64,000 nt of DNA, taken from the NCBI GenBank assembly GCA_028284495.1, contig JANQRP010000032.1:124001-188000 (forward strand), given 5' to 3'. Position numbers and translations under genes: made by a program. Numbering within the stretch: position 1 is the stretch's first letter; each line of letters begins with the position of its first letter. The notes beneath the pieces were generated by a model. The model searched no databases and had not been told where the DNA came from. It saw only the letters and a list, made by a program, of their open reading frames with translations. Below, one piece after another: positions 9,260 to 17,806 of the stretch. The stretch is from Longimicrobiales bacterium. GTDB lineage: Bacteria > Gemmatimonadota > Gemmatimonadetes > Longimicrobiales > Gaopeijiaceae.

Positions 9260-9713
9260 CGTCGTCGCGGTCGCCGTCTTCGCGTTCCCGGGCCCGTCTG
9301 CGGTCGGGGTCGTCGTAGTCGTTCCCGCGCACCCACCCTTCGAGCTTCCCGAGCAGCGTGTCGGACCCCGCGGTACTGGCGCCGAACAGCCCGTCGTAGG
9401 TATCACCCTTCTCGAGTTCGTCGACGGCGCCGTTGAGGTTGAGCCAGAGGTCGAACCGTTCGCTCAGGCGGACCACCTTGTAGAAGAGCCGGTCGTGCCC
9501 CTCGCCGCGGAGCAGGTCTGCAAGGACGGCGATCGCGGCGATCTGGAGAAGCGCGACGTCCTTGACCCCGTCGATGGCGAGCTTCACCGCGAAGATGACG
9601 AAATCGCGCACCACGACGGTGCGCCGAGCCGCGAAGCCTTTCCCGGCGCGGTGGCCCGGTCGGGCGTGCGGCGAGTGACCCGGCGTCCCTCCGGGCCCTG
9701 ACGTCCGAGTCAC
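9246..9713 (-). CDS. conserved hypothetical protein
   Basis: Protein of 155 residues with a GTG start at 9713 supported by GAGGAG six bases upstream. A basic N-terminus leads into one hydrophobic helix-rich region (about residues 35-70: VVRDFVIFAVKLAIDGVKDV and VALLQIAAIAVLADLL), then a soluble helical part (RLSERFDLWLNLNGAVDELE) and a charged tail rich in Arg and Asp. It could be weakly membrane-associated. No family recognised. It is convergent with the permease gene and overlaps its end by 14 bp. Confidence 0.65.
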   Translation of the reverse strand: MTRTSGPGGTPGHSPHARPGHRAGKGFAARRTVVVRDFVIFAVKLAIDGVKDVALLQIAAIAVLADLLRGEGHDRLFYKVVRLSERFDLWLNLNGAVDELEKGDTYDGLFGASTAGSDTLLGKLEGWVRGNDYDDPDRRRAREREDGDRDDVTRS

Positions 9714-9813
9714 GATGTTCTCCTCGATGGTCCGTGTGGCGCCCCCGACTGCATCATACCTTGTCGATCGGGACCGTACATCCTTCGCCCACCCGTCGCC
9801 CCGGAGTCACCCC

Positions 9814-10341
9814 ATGAAGCTTCGCTATGGAATCGCGGCGCTCGCGCTGCTCGCGGTCGCGCCGCCGGCCCTGAGCGCGCAGAACGCACTCGTGTCGTCG
9901 ATGGCCGAGATCCACGGGATCACGCGCACGAACATCCTCGCGACCGCGCGCAACGTGCCCGAAGACCTCTACGACTTCGCGCCCACCGACGAGGTGCGAA
10001 GCCTGGGTGCAATCCTCGGCCACATCGCCGACGCCCAGTACTTCTTCTGCTCCGCCGCCGCGGGCGAGGCGCCCCCCGACCGCGAGAGCACCGAGCAGAC
10101 GGCCGAGGGGAAAGCGCAGATCGTCACCGGCCTCGAGGCGAGCTTCGCGTACTGCGACGCGATCTACGCACGCATGACCGACGCGCAGGCGGCGGAATCC
10201 CGGGAGTTCCCGATCGCGCCCGGTCCGATGACCGCCGCGTCGATTCTCACGTTCAACTCGACGCACAACTACGAGCACTACGGCAACCTCGTCACCTACA
10301 TGCGCATGAACGGGATCGTCCCACCCTCGTCGGGGGGCTGA
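9814..10341 (+). CDS. exported DinB-like metal-binding protein
   Basis: DinB/YfiT-type four-helix protein of 175 residues with a signal peptide (MKLRYGIAALALLAVAPPALSA) starting at the ATG at 9814. The frame is open 99 bases further upstream without coding character. The three metal ligands of the fold are visible: H70 in LGHIADA, and H151 and H155 in THNYEHYG. DinB-fold enzymes include thiol-dependent transferases; an exported version with unknown substrate is common in Gemmatimonadota and Acidobacteria. It stands alone, with the convergent hydrolase gene starting its 3' end 30 bp away. Confidence 0.8.
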   Translation: MKLRYGIAALALLAVAPPALSAQNALVSSMAEIHGITRTNILATARNVPEDLYDFAPTDEVRSLGAILGHIADAQYFFCSAAAGEAPPDRESTEQTAEGKAQIVTGLEASFAYCDAIYARMTDAQAAESREFPIAPGPMTAASILTFNSTHNYEHYGNLVTYMRMNGIVPPSSGG

Positions 10342-10371
10342 CGTCCGCCGGCTCGTCGCGGCCCGGCCCGC

Positions 10372-11262
10372 TCAGCGCAGATGCTCGTCGAAGAAGGCGA
10401 TCGTCCGCTGCTGGGCGAGCTGCGCCGCCTCGGCGTCGTACCTCGGGGTCGTGTCGTTGTGGAAGCCGTGATTCACGCCCTCGTACGTGTGCATCACGAA
10501 CGTCTTGCCGGCCGCCTGGAGCGCCTCGCGGTAAGGTTCGCGTGACGCGTTGATCCGCTCGTCGAGACCGGCGTAGTGGATCATGAGCGGCGCCCGGATG
10601 TTCGGGACCTGGTCCAGCGGCGGCGCGGACCCGTAGAAGGGGGCGCCCGCGCCGAGGTCGGGTCGCCGGACGGCGAGTCGATTCACGACGCCTCCACCGT
10701 AGCAGAAGCCCACGGCTCCGACGCGATCCGTGGTCGCCTCGTGGCCCTTCAGAAATTCCAGGGCGGCGACCCAGTCTTCCATCATCACGTCGCCGTCTAG
10801 CTGGCGCTGGAGCGCCCGTCCGTCGTCGTCGTTGCCCGGGTAGCCCCCGAGCGGGGTGAGGGCGTCCGGTCCGAGCGCCACGAAGTCGGCCGTGGCGAAT
10901 CTCCGCACCACGTCCTCGATGTACGGGTTCAGGCCGCGGTTCTCGTGGATCACCAACACGGCGGCCAGCGGCGCCGTCGCCCCCGCCGGGCGGGCCATGT
11001 ATCCCCGCATGGTCCCCGAGCCGCTCGGCGAGGGATACTCCACGTATTCCTGACGGATCGTCGGATCGTCCGCGTCGACGTGCTGTGCCCAGGCGTATTC
11101 CGGCTGGAGCGCATCGAGCACCGAGAGGGCCGCGGCGCCCCCGCCCATCACCTTCGCCGCTCCGGCGAGGAAGTCCCGGCGTTCGATGTGTCCGTGGACG
11201 TACCCGTCGAACAGCTTGAGCACTTCCTGCGGAAAGTCTGAGGCCTTCCTTCGGTCGGACAT
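10372..11262 (-). CDS. dienelactone hydrolase family protein with twin-arginine signal
   Basis: Alpha/beta hydrolase of 296 residues. The start at 11262 (MSDRRKAS) gives the layout usual for this subgroup: about 28 leading residues, then a twin-arginine motif (RRDFLAGAA) and a hydrophobic stretch, so export by Tat is likely. The catalytic set is Cys187 in GFCYGGG, Asp234 in GLDERI and His265 in VNHGFH, with Glu107 in HENRG. This matches carboxymethylenebutenolidase-like enzymes, which hydrolyse dienelactones or other lactones. The natural substrate here is not known. It lies 74 bp downstream of a TetR gene in the same direction and may be under its control. Confidence 0.88.
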   Translation of the reverse strand: MSDRRKASDFPQEVLKLFDGYVHGHIERRDFLAGAAKVMGGGAAALSVLDALQPEYAWAQHVDADDPTIRQEYVEYPSPSGSGTMRGYMARPAGATAPLAAVLVIHENRGLNPYIEDVVRRFATADFVALGPDALTPLGGYPGNDDDGRALQRQLDGDVMMEDWVAALEFLKGHEATTDRVGAVGFCYGGGVVNRLAVRRPDLGAGAPFYGSAPPLDQVPNIRAPLMIHYAGLDERINASREPYREALQAAGKTFVMHTYEGVNHGFHNDTTPRYDAEAAQLAQQRTIAFFDEHLR

Positions 11263-11336
11263 GGTGGATCCTCGACGCGGGGGTGGAGCGGGCGCGGGTG
11301 GTTCGGCGAGCCCCGTCACCATACGACCGTGCGAGG

Positions 11337-11918
11337 TCAGCCCGCGAGCCCGTCCGCGATCCAGACCAGCGTGTCCTCCCACCGCTCCCGGAACTCCGGA
11401 CCGGCGGGGTCCATCCCCGACACGACGGCCGCGACGTGGGGCATCGTCACCGGGAGGGCGGCGATCCCGAGCAGAACGAGGTAGAAGAGCCCGGGATCGA
11501 ACTCCGGCTCCAGCTCGCCGGACGTCTGGAGCAGCCGCACGAACCCGACCATCTCCTCGTGGTGACGCACGCGCTCGGGGTCGGAAGACGGGTCGGCGCC
11601 ACCGTCGTCGGCCAGCAGGATGCGGGTGCCGGTCGGGTCCGCCTCCAGTCGTCGAGCGAGCTCGGCGAGGAGCTCCGCCACCGTGGCGGGCAGAGACGTG
11701 AGCTGCGCCTCGCGACGCCCGGCGGCCTGGCGGACCACGGCGTCCCAGAGGCCGCGCTTGCCTCCGAAGTGTCGGTACACGAGCGACTTGTTGAAGCCGG
11801 CCCGGTCCGCAACGTGCTCGACACGCACGCCATCGTATCCGTGCAGGTCGAACTCCACCTCGGCAGCCGCGAGAATGCCGTGCCAGGACGGAGGGCGAGC
11901 GTTCGATTCGCTGGACAT
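11337..11918 (-). CDS. TetR-family transcriptional regulator
   Basis: Regulator of 193 residues starting at the ATG at 11918 (MSSESNARP). The N-terminal helix-turn-helix is clear: ILAAAEVEFDLHGYDGVRVE, then VADRAGFNKSLVYRHFGGKRGLW. The C-terminal ligand domain is a variable helical TetR_C region. The frame remains open far upstream, but that part is out of register with coding signals. An imperfect palindrome directly upstream (11921-11934) may be its operator. The likely target is itself and the downstream dienelactone hydrolase. Confidence 0.85.
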   Translation of the reverse strand: MSSESNARPPSWHGILAAAEVEFDLHGYDGVRVEHVADRAGFNKSLVYRHFGGKRGLWDAVVRQAAGRREAQLTSLPATVAELLAELARRLEADPTGTRILLADDGGADPSSDPERVRHHEEMVGFVRLLQTSGELEPEFDPGLFYLVLLGIAALPVTMPHVAAVVSGMDPAGPEFRERWEDTLVWIADGLAG

Positions 11919-11920
11919 AG

Positions 11921-11934
11921 CGGAAACGTTACCG
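11921..11934. promoter_or_regulatory. candidate TetR operator palindrome
   Basis: CGGAAACGTTACCG matches its own reverse complement at 12 of 14 positions and lies 2 bp upstream of the tetR start codon. A further ACCGTTACCG direct extension follows. Position and symmetry fit an autoregulatory TetR site. This is inference from sequence alone. Confidence 0.4.
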
Positions 11935-12179
11935 TTACCGCCGGGGAGCGCGCAACTGCAACGAGGATGCGCCGACACGGCAGGGGTTCCTCCACCTCGA
12001 CGGCACCGGCGGGTGGGACGCGGGCCCCGAGAGCGCGGCGGGCGAGTGCCGCCCGGCGTGGAGCCGGGCCGAGCGGAGTCGATTGACGGGCGGGCGCGGG
12101 TCGCGCGTATTGAGAGCGTAGGTGGGAGTCTCCATTGTGACCCATCGCGACGACCGGACCGCAGGAGATCACACCGGAC

Positions 12180-12878
12180 ATGACCGAACGCAGATACGAC
12201 GAGGACGAGGTCCGCGCGATCTTCGACGCCGCCTCGAAGGCCATCGTGCGGGCCCCCGACCGTGACGACCGGACGGACGGCCTGTCGCTGGCCGAGCTGA
12301 AGCGGATCGGGGAGGAGGTCGGGCTGCCGCCGGAGCGGGTGGAGGAGGCGGCCCGCGCCCTGGACCACGGGCCGGCAGGGGCCGAGGTCGCACGCGACTT
12401 CGGGATGCCGGTGACGGTGGGGCGCACGGTCGATCTGCCGCGTGAACCGACCGACCAGGAGTGGGCGCGGATCGTGGGCCTCGCACGCCGGACGTTCAAC
12501 GCCAAGGGGAATCTCGACGACGCCGGACGATACTGGTGGAACGGCAACCTCTCGGTCAGCGTCGAGCCCACCGCCGACGGCCACCAGCTCCGCCTCCGCA
12601 CGACCAAGGGGGACGCGCGCGGGCTGAATCGTGTGGGGCTCGTAGCCCTCGTGCTCGGCACCGCCAGCTGGGCGGTCGCGACGCTACTCGGCGTCCACCC
12701 CGACGCCGGCATCGTCCCTCCGATCGTGGCTGGCTACGGCGCGATCGCCCTGGGGGTCAACGCCCTCCGGCTGCCCAGCTGGTCACGGCGACGTTCGGAG
12801 CAGATGAAGATGCTCGGCCGCACGACCGTGAACCTGCTTCTGGACGCCGGTGCGGACGGCGCGGACGACCCTGAGTGA
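12180..12878 (+). CDS. membrane protein with N-terminal helical module (shared with the gene at 25395)
   Basis: Protein of 232 residues. The first ~60 residues are a soluble helical module with the pattern YDEDEVRAIFDAASKA ... LSLAELKRIGEEVGLPPERV, followed by a middle beta-like region and two TM helices (GLVALVLGTASWAVATLL and VPPIVAGYGAIALGVNAL), then a basic helix. The ATG at 12180 directly starts the module. The protein at 25395 carries the same type of module in front of different membrane segments. I do not recognise a named domain; the module looks like a ligand- or partner-binding helical bundle. Preceded by about 260 bp with nothing evident. Confidence 0.75.
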   Translation: MTERRYDEDEVRAIFDAASKAIVRAPDRDDRTDGLSLAELKRIGEEVGLPPERVEEAARALDHGPAGAEVARDFGMPVTVGRTVDLPREPTDQEWARIVGLARRTFNAKGNLDDAGRYWWNGNLSVSVEPTADGHQLRLRTTKGDARGLNRVGLVALVLGTASWAVATLLGVHPDAGIVPPIVAGYGAIALGVNALRLPSWSRRRSEQMKMLGRTTVNLLLDAGADGADDPE

Positions 12879-12927
12879 GGCCCGGCAGGCGGGCCTGCTC
12901 CGTGACGAATCCGTTGAGATCGCCCCC

Positions 12928-13075
12928 TTGCACGACGGGCCCTCGCCGTCCCTATTTTCTGCGACAGTCGCGGCCGCGGTGGCCGCGACGCGCGGGGCAG
13001 CCCGCGCATCGACAACTGTAGGTCGGGAAGTACGTTTCATCGTGGCTCCGACTGCAAAAACCTATGGAGCGCACG
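12928..13075 (+). promoter_or_regulatory. candidate promoter and long 5' leader of the cold-shock gene
   Basis: TATTTT at 12953-12958, with a poor TTG-type -35 at 12928, is the best promoter candidate in the 197 bp before the cold-shock gene. It would give a leader of about 110 nt. Long structured leaders are usual for CspA-type genes, where they control translation with temperature. The promoter match is weak and the leader length is inferred. Confidence 0.35.
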
Positions 13076-13282
13076 ATGCGTACCAAGGGAACTGTGAAGT
13101 GGTTCAACGACCAGAAGGGCTTCGGCTTCATCACGCCGGCGGACGGTAGCAAGGACTGCTTCGTCCACCACACGGCGATCCAGGCCGAGGGCTTCCGGAC
13201 GCTCGCCGAGGGCGCCGAGGTCGAGTTCGACATCGTCGAGGGCGCGAAAGGCCCGGCGGCGGAGAACGTCACGGTCGTCTGA
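13076..13282 (+). CDS. csp: CspA-family cold-shock protein
   Basis: Single cold-shock domain of 68 residues, an RNA/DNA chaperone of the cytoplasm. Both nucleic-acid-binding motifs are visible: RNP1 as KGFGFI and RNP2 as CFVHH (usually VFVHH). The opening [17 protein letters not shown] is standard. The ATG at 13076 is chosen because GGAG at 13066-13069 sits six bases upstream; an ATG at 13064 is too close to have its own site. A strong terminator follows, so the gene is probably monocistronic. Confidence 0.95.
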   Translation: MRTKGTVKWFNDQKGFGFITPADGSKDCFVHHTAIQAEGFRTLAEGAEVEFDIVEGAKGPAAENVTVV

Positions 13283-13324
13283 CGAGTACGCCGTCGCACT
13301 GACGACCGAACCACTTCGGTCTCG

Positions 13325-13364
13325 CGGGCCGTCCCGGACATCCACCCGGGGCGGCCCGTTTTTT
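13325..13364 (+). terminator. Rho-independent terminator of the cold-shock gene
   Basis: A 13-bp stem, 13325-13337 pairing with 13346-13358 with one mismatch and an 8-nt loop, is followed by six T residues at 13359-13364. It lies 42 bp after the csp stop codon. This is the clearest intrinsic terminator in the window. Confidence 0.92.
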
Positions 13365-13502
13365 CGGTTCTCCGATGGTCCGACCACCCTCCGCCCGGCC
13401 CCTGCGTGATCGGGCGGCGAAGAATATCTTGTCCGCCCCCGTAGAGCTGACGTGGGCCGCACCGATGTGGGTGCGGCGATCCCGAGACGCCCCGAGACCG
13501 CC

Positions 13503-14084
13503 ATGAACGAGCTGCTATTCGGTTCCGGTGCCCTGTGGTTCGGCATCCCCGCCGTCGTCGGCACGGTGTTCTTCCTCGGTCGCCTCGCGCTCATGGCGCT
13601 GGGGGGCGATGCGGATGGCCTCGACGGGGGCGGCGCGCTCGGCGACGCCGACGCCGTGTTCGACGACTCTGGCGACGCCTTCCAGGTCCTGTCGGTCCAG
13701 ACCATCGCGGCCTTCATGATGGGCTTCGGGTGGGGTGGCCTGGGCGCCTTCCGCGGGTCGGGGCTGCCGCTGATGGTGGCGGTGCCCGTCGGGATGGTGT
13801 TCGGGGTGATCATGGTCTGGCTGCTGGCCCGTGTACTCCGGTTCGTGATGGGACTGCAGTCGAGCGGCACGATGCCGCTCTATCAGGCCCTCGAGGCGAC
13901 GGGCACGGTCTACTCGCAGGTACCCGCCGCGGGCGCCGGGACGGGTGAGGTCCGTGTGGTGATCGGGGATCGGGAGCGCTTCTTCTTCGCCACGACGGAG
14001 GGCGACGCGCTGCCCAGAAACACGGAGATCCGCATCGTGCGGGTGGACGAGGACGCGAACCGCGTCGAGGTGGAACGAGCGTGA
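13503..14084 (+). CDS. NfeD-like membrane protein, flotillin partner
   Basis: Protein of 193 residues starting at the ATG at 13503. It has an N-terminal TM helix (LWFGIPAVVGTVFFLGRLAL), an acidic Gly-rich loop, and two more TM helices (TIAAFMMGFGWGGLGAF and PLMVAVPVGMVFGVIMVWLLARVL). A small beta-rich C-terminal domain follows (ALEATGTVYSQVP to EVERA), resembling the OB-fold of NfeD/YuaF/YqiJ proteins. It lies 37 bp upstream of flotillin in the same direction, the usual nfeD-flotillin arrangement, so a membrane microdomain role is likely. Confidence 0.78.
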   Translation: MNELLFGSGALWFGIPAVVGTVFFLGRLALMALGGDADGLDGGGALGDADAVFDDSGDAFQVLSVQTIAAFMMGFGWGGLGAFRGSGLPLMVAVPVGMVFGVIMVWLLARVLRFVMGLQSSGTMPLYQALEATGTVYSQVPAAGAGTGEVRVVIGDRERFFFATTEGDALPRNTEIRIVRVDEDANRVEVERA

Positions 14085-14121
14085 ATACGACGCCTGAGGA
14101 AACGAACAGGGGAGACGGACG

Positions 14122-15825
14122 ATGACGATATCTTCGAGCGCCGCAGCGGTGGCGCAGCTCATCCCGGAAGGCGCGACCGAGCCGGCGATGTGGCTGGGCG
14201 TGGTCGGTGCGGCGGTGCTGATCCTGGCGTTCGCCGTCTTCTTCGTGGTGCAGCAGTACAAGCGCTGCCCATCGAACCGGATCCTCGTGATCTACGGAAA
14301 GGTCGGAGCCGACCGGGCCGCGAAGTGCATCCACGGAGGCGGGAAGTTCGTGATCCCGCTGATCCAGGATCACGCGTTCCTGAACCTCGATCCGCTCGTG
14401 ATCGAGATTCCGCTCGAGGGCGCCCTGTCGCTGAACAACATCCGGGTGAACGTCCCGTCGACCTTCACCGTCGGCATCTCGACCGACCCGGTCCTGATGA
14501 ACAACGCGGCCGAGCGCCTCCTCAATCTCGACGAGCGGAAGATTCGCGATCAGGCGCAGGATATCATTCTCGGTCAGCTTCGACTCGTCATCGCGACGCT
14601 CTCGATCGAGGAGATCAACAAGGATCGCGAGAAGTTCATGGCGCTGATCAACGCCAACGTCGCCGAGGAGATCAACAAGATCGGTCTCCAGCTGATCAAC
14701 GTGAACATCCGCGACATCACCGACGCCTCCGGCTACATCGAGGCCATCGGTAAGCGGGCCGCCGCCGAGGCGATCAACCGAGCGAAGGTCGAAGTGGCGG
14801 TGCAGGAGCGCGACGGTGCCCGCGGTGAGGCGACCGCGAATCGTGAGCGGGATGTCAGCGTGGCCGAGGAGCAGGCCCAGACCGCCGCCGGTCGGAAGGC
14901 GGCCGAGCAGCGTCAGCGCGTGGAAGTCGCCCGCCTCGAGGCCGAGTCGGTCCGGGGCGAGGTGGAGGCGAAGCGCGACCTCGAGATCGCCACCGCGCAG
15001 CGTGAGGCCGAGACCGTGGCGGCGGAGAAGGATGCCGAGCGGCAGCGCCGGATCCAGGTCGCGAAGGCCGAGGCCGACGCGGTCGAGGGTGAGAACACCT
15101 CCAACGCGGAGATTGCGACGTCCAACGCGAAGCTCGCCGAGATCCGCGCCGAGGCGGCGCGCCGGGCAGAGGTGGCCGAAGCCGAGGCCAAGAAGGCCAT
15201 CCTCGTGGCGCAGCGCGCTCAGGAGCTCGCGCGGCTCGAGAAGGAGCAGATCGTGCAGGAGGAGATCCGCCGGAAGCGCGTCGAGATCAACGCCGACGCC
15301 GTTGCCGAGAAGGCGCGCCGCGAGGCGGCGGGTGAGGCGGACGCCATCCTCGCGCGCTACAACGCCGAGGCCGAGGGTACCCAGAAGGTCCTGGAGGCGA
15401 AGGCCGAGGGATACCAGAGGCTCATCGACGCCTGCCGCGACGATCCCTCGATGGCGCCGACCCTGCTCATGATCGAGGCGCTGCCGGCGATCATCGCGGA
15501 GCAGGTGAAGGCCATCCAGAACCTCCAGATCGACAAGATCACCGTCTGGGACTCCGGGAACGGGACTGCGAACGGTGGCGGAAAGGGGGCGACGGCGGAC
15601 TTCCTTTCGGGGATGATCAGCGCGCTGCCGCCGGTCCACGAACTCGCCGAGCAGGCTGGGATCGAGCTGCCGCCGGCGCTCGGAAAGATCGGCGCGTCAG
15701 CGGGCGATCTGGCGCGCGCGCGCGTCGTGCGTGAGGCGGCGTCGGGGGAGGAAGCGGCCGGGGACGGCACCGCCGCCTCCGGACGACCGGACAGGGGTGC
15801 CGGACGGGCCGGCGACGACGCCTGA
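14122..15825 (+). CDS. floT: flotillin-family protein (FloT/YqiK type)
   Basis: Protein of 567 residues. An N-terminal TM helix (about 24-43, WLGVVGAAVLILAFAVFFVV) is followed by the SPFH/band-7 domain (KRCPSNRILVIYGKVG to about residue 215) and a long Ala/Glu/Arg-rich coiled coil (about 215-430) with the EA repeats of flotillins. The tail includes IIAEQVKAIQNLQIDKITVWDSG, also typical. Flotillins oligomerise and organise membrane microdomains. The NfeD-like partner is encoded directly upstream and another membrane protein directly downstream, suggesting a three-gene unit. Confidence 0.92.
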   Translation: MTISSSAAAVAQLIPEGATEPAMWLGVVGAAVLILAFAVFFVVQQYKRCPSNRILVIYGKVGADRAAKCIHGGGKFVIPLIQDHAFLNLDPLVIEIPLEGALSLNNIRVNVPSTFTVGISTDPVLMNNAAERLLNLDERKIRDQAQDIILGQLRLVIATLSIEEINKDREKFMALINANVAEEINKIGLQLINVNIRDITDASGYIEAIGKRAAAEAINRAKVEVAVQERDGARGEATANRERDVSVAEEQAQTAAGRKAAEQRQRVEVARLEAESVRGEVEAKRDLEIATAQREAETVAAEKDAERQRRIQVAKAEADAVEGENTSNAEIATSNAKLAEIRAEAARRAEVAEAEAKKAILVAQRAQELARLEKEQIVQEEIRRKRVEINADAVAEKARREAAGEADAILARYNAEAEGTQKVLEAKAEGYQRLIDACRDDPSMAPTLLMIEALPAIIAEQVKAIQNLQIDKITVWDSGNGTANGGGKGATADFLSGMISALPPVHELAEQAGIELPPALGKIGASAGDLARARVVREAASGEEAAGDGTAASGRPDRGAGRAGDDA

Positions 15826-15838
15826 AGAGCAGGAGGTA

Positions 15839-16435
15839 ATGGACGGCCCGGGCAGCGTCGACGACCGGAGCCGAGGCGGCCGCGTCGACGCGACTGACGA
15901 ACCGTCCACCCTCGAGTTGCAGGTACGGCTCGACGACATCGAGCGGAGCGAAGCGCGAGACTCGCTGCGCTGGCTGGGTGTGGCCACGACGCTGCTCCTC
16001 GGCATCACCGCCGCGCCCGTGAGCCCGGTGCTCGCGGGTGCGGCGGTTCTGGCTTCGACACTCGTCGCGACCGCCGTGGGGTTCTTCCAGGTGCGCCGCC
16101 GGCAGCGTCGCGACTCGATCGAGCGCAGGCTCGAGGAGCGTCGCGCGAACGAGCTCGTCGGAGCCACCACCACGGCACGCCGGCTCGCGGCGCTCCACGA
16201 CGAGCTGGACCGGAAGTCGGCGGTGCGGGGGCGGGGATTCGAGGTGCTCGTTTCGGGGTTCGGTGCCGTCCTGCTGGTGACGATCGGACTCACGGAGGGG
16301 CTTTCGATCGCGTCCGGAACCGGGGTGTTCCTGGGTCTGTTCGCGGCGGTGCGCGCTCGCGGTGAGCTGGACCGGCTCGCGGAGCTCCGCCGCCTCCGCG
16401 CGGAGATCGCCGATGTCGAGCGGGCAGGCCGATGA
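15839..16435 (+). CDS. membrane protein of unknown function downstream of flotillin
   Basis: Protein of about 198 residues. The start is uncertain: AGGAGGT (15831-15837) lies only one base before the ATG at 15839, which is too close for usual initiation, but no better start is seen. There are two membrane hairpins (LGVATTLLLGITAAP with PVLAGAAVLASTLVATAVGFF, and VLVSGFGAVLLVTIGL with IASGTGVFLGLFAAV). They are separated by a charged helix with a likely coiled coil (RQRRDSIERRLEERRANELV). No family recognised. It begins 13 bp after the flotillin stop. Confidence 0.65.
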   Translation: MDGPGSVDDRSRGGRVDATDEPSTLELQVRLDDIERSEARDSLRWLGVATTLLLGITAAPVSPVLAGAAVLASTLVATAVGFFQVRRRQRRDSIERRLEERRANELVGATTTARRLAALHDELDRKSAVRGRGFEVLVSGFGAVLLVTIGLTEGLSIASGTGVFLGLFAAVRARGELDRLAELRRLRAEIADVERAGR

Positions 16436-16500
16436 TCGAACCGGAGTGGCAGGCGGATCGGCCCTGTGGCCAGGACGAAGACGGGCGCGCCGGCCTCCGG

Positions 16501-17706
16501 CTATCCTCGGCCGAGCAGTGGGTAGCGGACCACGTACTGGACACCGAGGTCGTCTGTACGGACGCCGTACAGATGCGAGGCGCTGACGTCGTGCACCGTG
16601 ATGCCCGCGGGGACGTCGACCTCGCCCAGCCATCGTCCGTCCGACCGGAAGACCGACCAGGTCCGCGCCACGTCGTCGGGCCAGGCGCCGTGCCGCATCC
16701 AGATGTGGCCCGTGTGGTCCACGAGCAGCTGGTCCACCGCGGGTAGCGTCTCGGGGTAGTCGGCCGGATCCCTCTCGACCAGCTGGGTTCGGATATGGTG
16801 GACGGTTCCGTCCTCTCCCACGCCGGTCAGCGTGACCGGCTCGCGGTTCCCCATCTGATCGACGCTGAGCTCGAAGAAGGCGTCGGGGATGTCCGGCGCC
16901 TGGTAGGTGCGCCGTATTCTGCGGCGGAGCCGACCCTCGAGATCGTACACCCGGACGTCGAAGTCGCCACCGTGGACGACCAGGAGCTCGTCTCCGAGCG
17001 CGGCGTAGTGCACGTCCAGAAAGCCTTTGCCCGGCGACACCGCGATCTCACGGTCGAAGTACCCGTCACCGCCTCGCACCAGGATGTGCTGTGGCTGTCC
17101 GTAGTGCTCCACGGGATCCTCGACCCACGGTGGCCGTGCGCCGGTCAGCAGCGGAACGCCGGCCGCGGTCACCGCTTTCACGTGGGGCATCACGATTCCG
17201 GCCACACGGGTACGCACCGGTTCGGTCCGCGCCACATCGAGGGCGGGCGACAGGTAGGTGAGACGCGCGTTCGACCAGTCGAAGACCACGAGCGAGTCGC
17301 CCCGGAAGCGCCGGATCATCCGAATACCGTTGAACTCCCCCGGTCCGTCGCCCTCACGTCCGACGCTCGCCACCGGAGTCCCGTCGGCCGCGAAGACGCG
17401 GACCTGGTGAGCCCCATCGTCTCCGACCGCGATTCTGCCGTCCCGGAGCGCGACGAGATCTCGCACCCGACCGAAGTCGTCGCCCTGTCCGCCCTCCACC
17501 GATCCGATGACGAGATCCGGCTCTGCGGCGACCCGCCACCCCTGGCCGGGCCCCCACTCGGTCGAGGCGGCGGCGACGATCTGGATCCCCGCCGAATCGG
17601 TGGTCGAAGGAGTCCCAGCCGTCGACACCATCGGTGCCGAAGGCGCATCGGCCTCCGCCGCGCATCCGAGGAGACCGGCGAGCAGAATCGGGGGAATTCG
17701 GGTCAT
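16501..17706 (-). CDS. six-bladed beta-propeller lipoprotein (paralogue 1 of 5)
   Basis: Lipoprotein of 401 residues, start at 17706 (MTRIPPILLAGLLGC; lipobox LLGC). The mature protein is built from NHL/6-bladed-propeller-like blades. The family signature is GREGDGPGEF, and the closing strand is TDDLGVQYVVRY. Four more genes in the window share this signature and closure. The function is not established; such propellers usually bind ligands or other proteins outside the cytoplasm. It is divergent from the secreted protein at 17807, with 100 bp between them. Confidence 0.82.
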   Translation of the reverse strand: MTRIPPILLAGLLGCAAEADAPSAPMVSTAGTPSTTDSAGIQIVAAASTEWGPGQGWRVAAEPDLVIGSVEGGQGDDFGRVRDLVALRDGRIAVGDDGAHQVRVFAADGTPVASVGREGDGPGEFNGIRMIRRFRGDSLVVFDWSNARLTYLSPALDVARTEPVRTRVAGIVMPHVKAVTAAGVPLLTGARPPWVEDPVEHYGQPQHILVRGGDGYFDREIAVSPGKGFLDVHYAALGDELLVVHGGDFDVRVYDLEGRLRRRIRRTYQAPDIPDAFFELSVDQMGNREPVTLTGVGEDGTVHHIRTQLVERDPADYPETLPAVDQLLVDHTGHIWMRHGAWPDDVARTWSVFRSDGRWLGEVDVPAGITVHDVSASHLYGVRTDDLGVQYVVRYPLLGRG

Positions 17707-17806
17707 GTGGAGCGAGTCCGGCGTGAAGATGGTGCGATCACGTAACCCGATGAGCCTGTCCGGTGTAGGGTTGCCGCGATGCCGAAACCCACTCACCGAG
17801 CCCGAC

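Noticed and set aside
13425..13430. TATCTT before the NfeD-like gene (also at 30243-30248 before the SpoIIE-like gene) as a recurrent -10 element
   Set aside because: Two copies without a matching -35 element are too few to call a promoter class.
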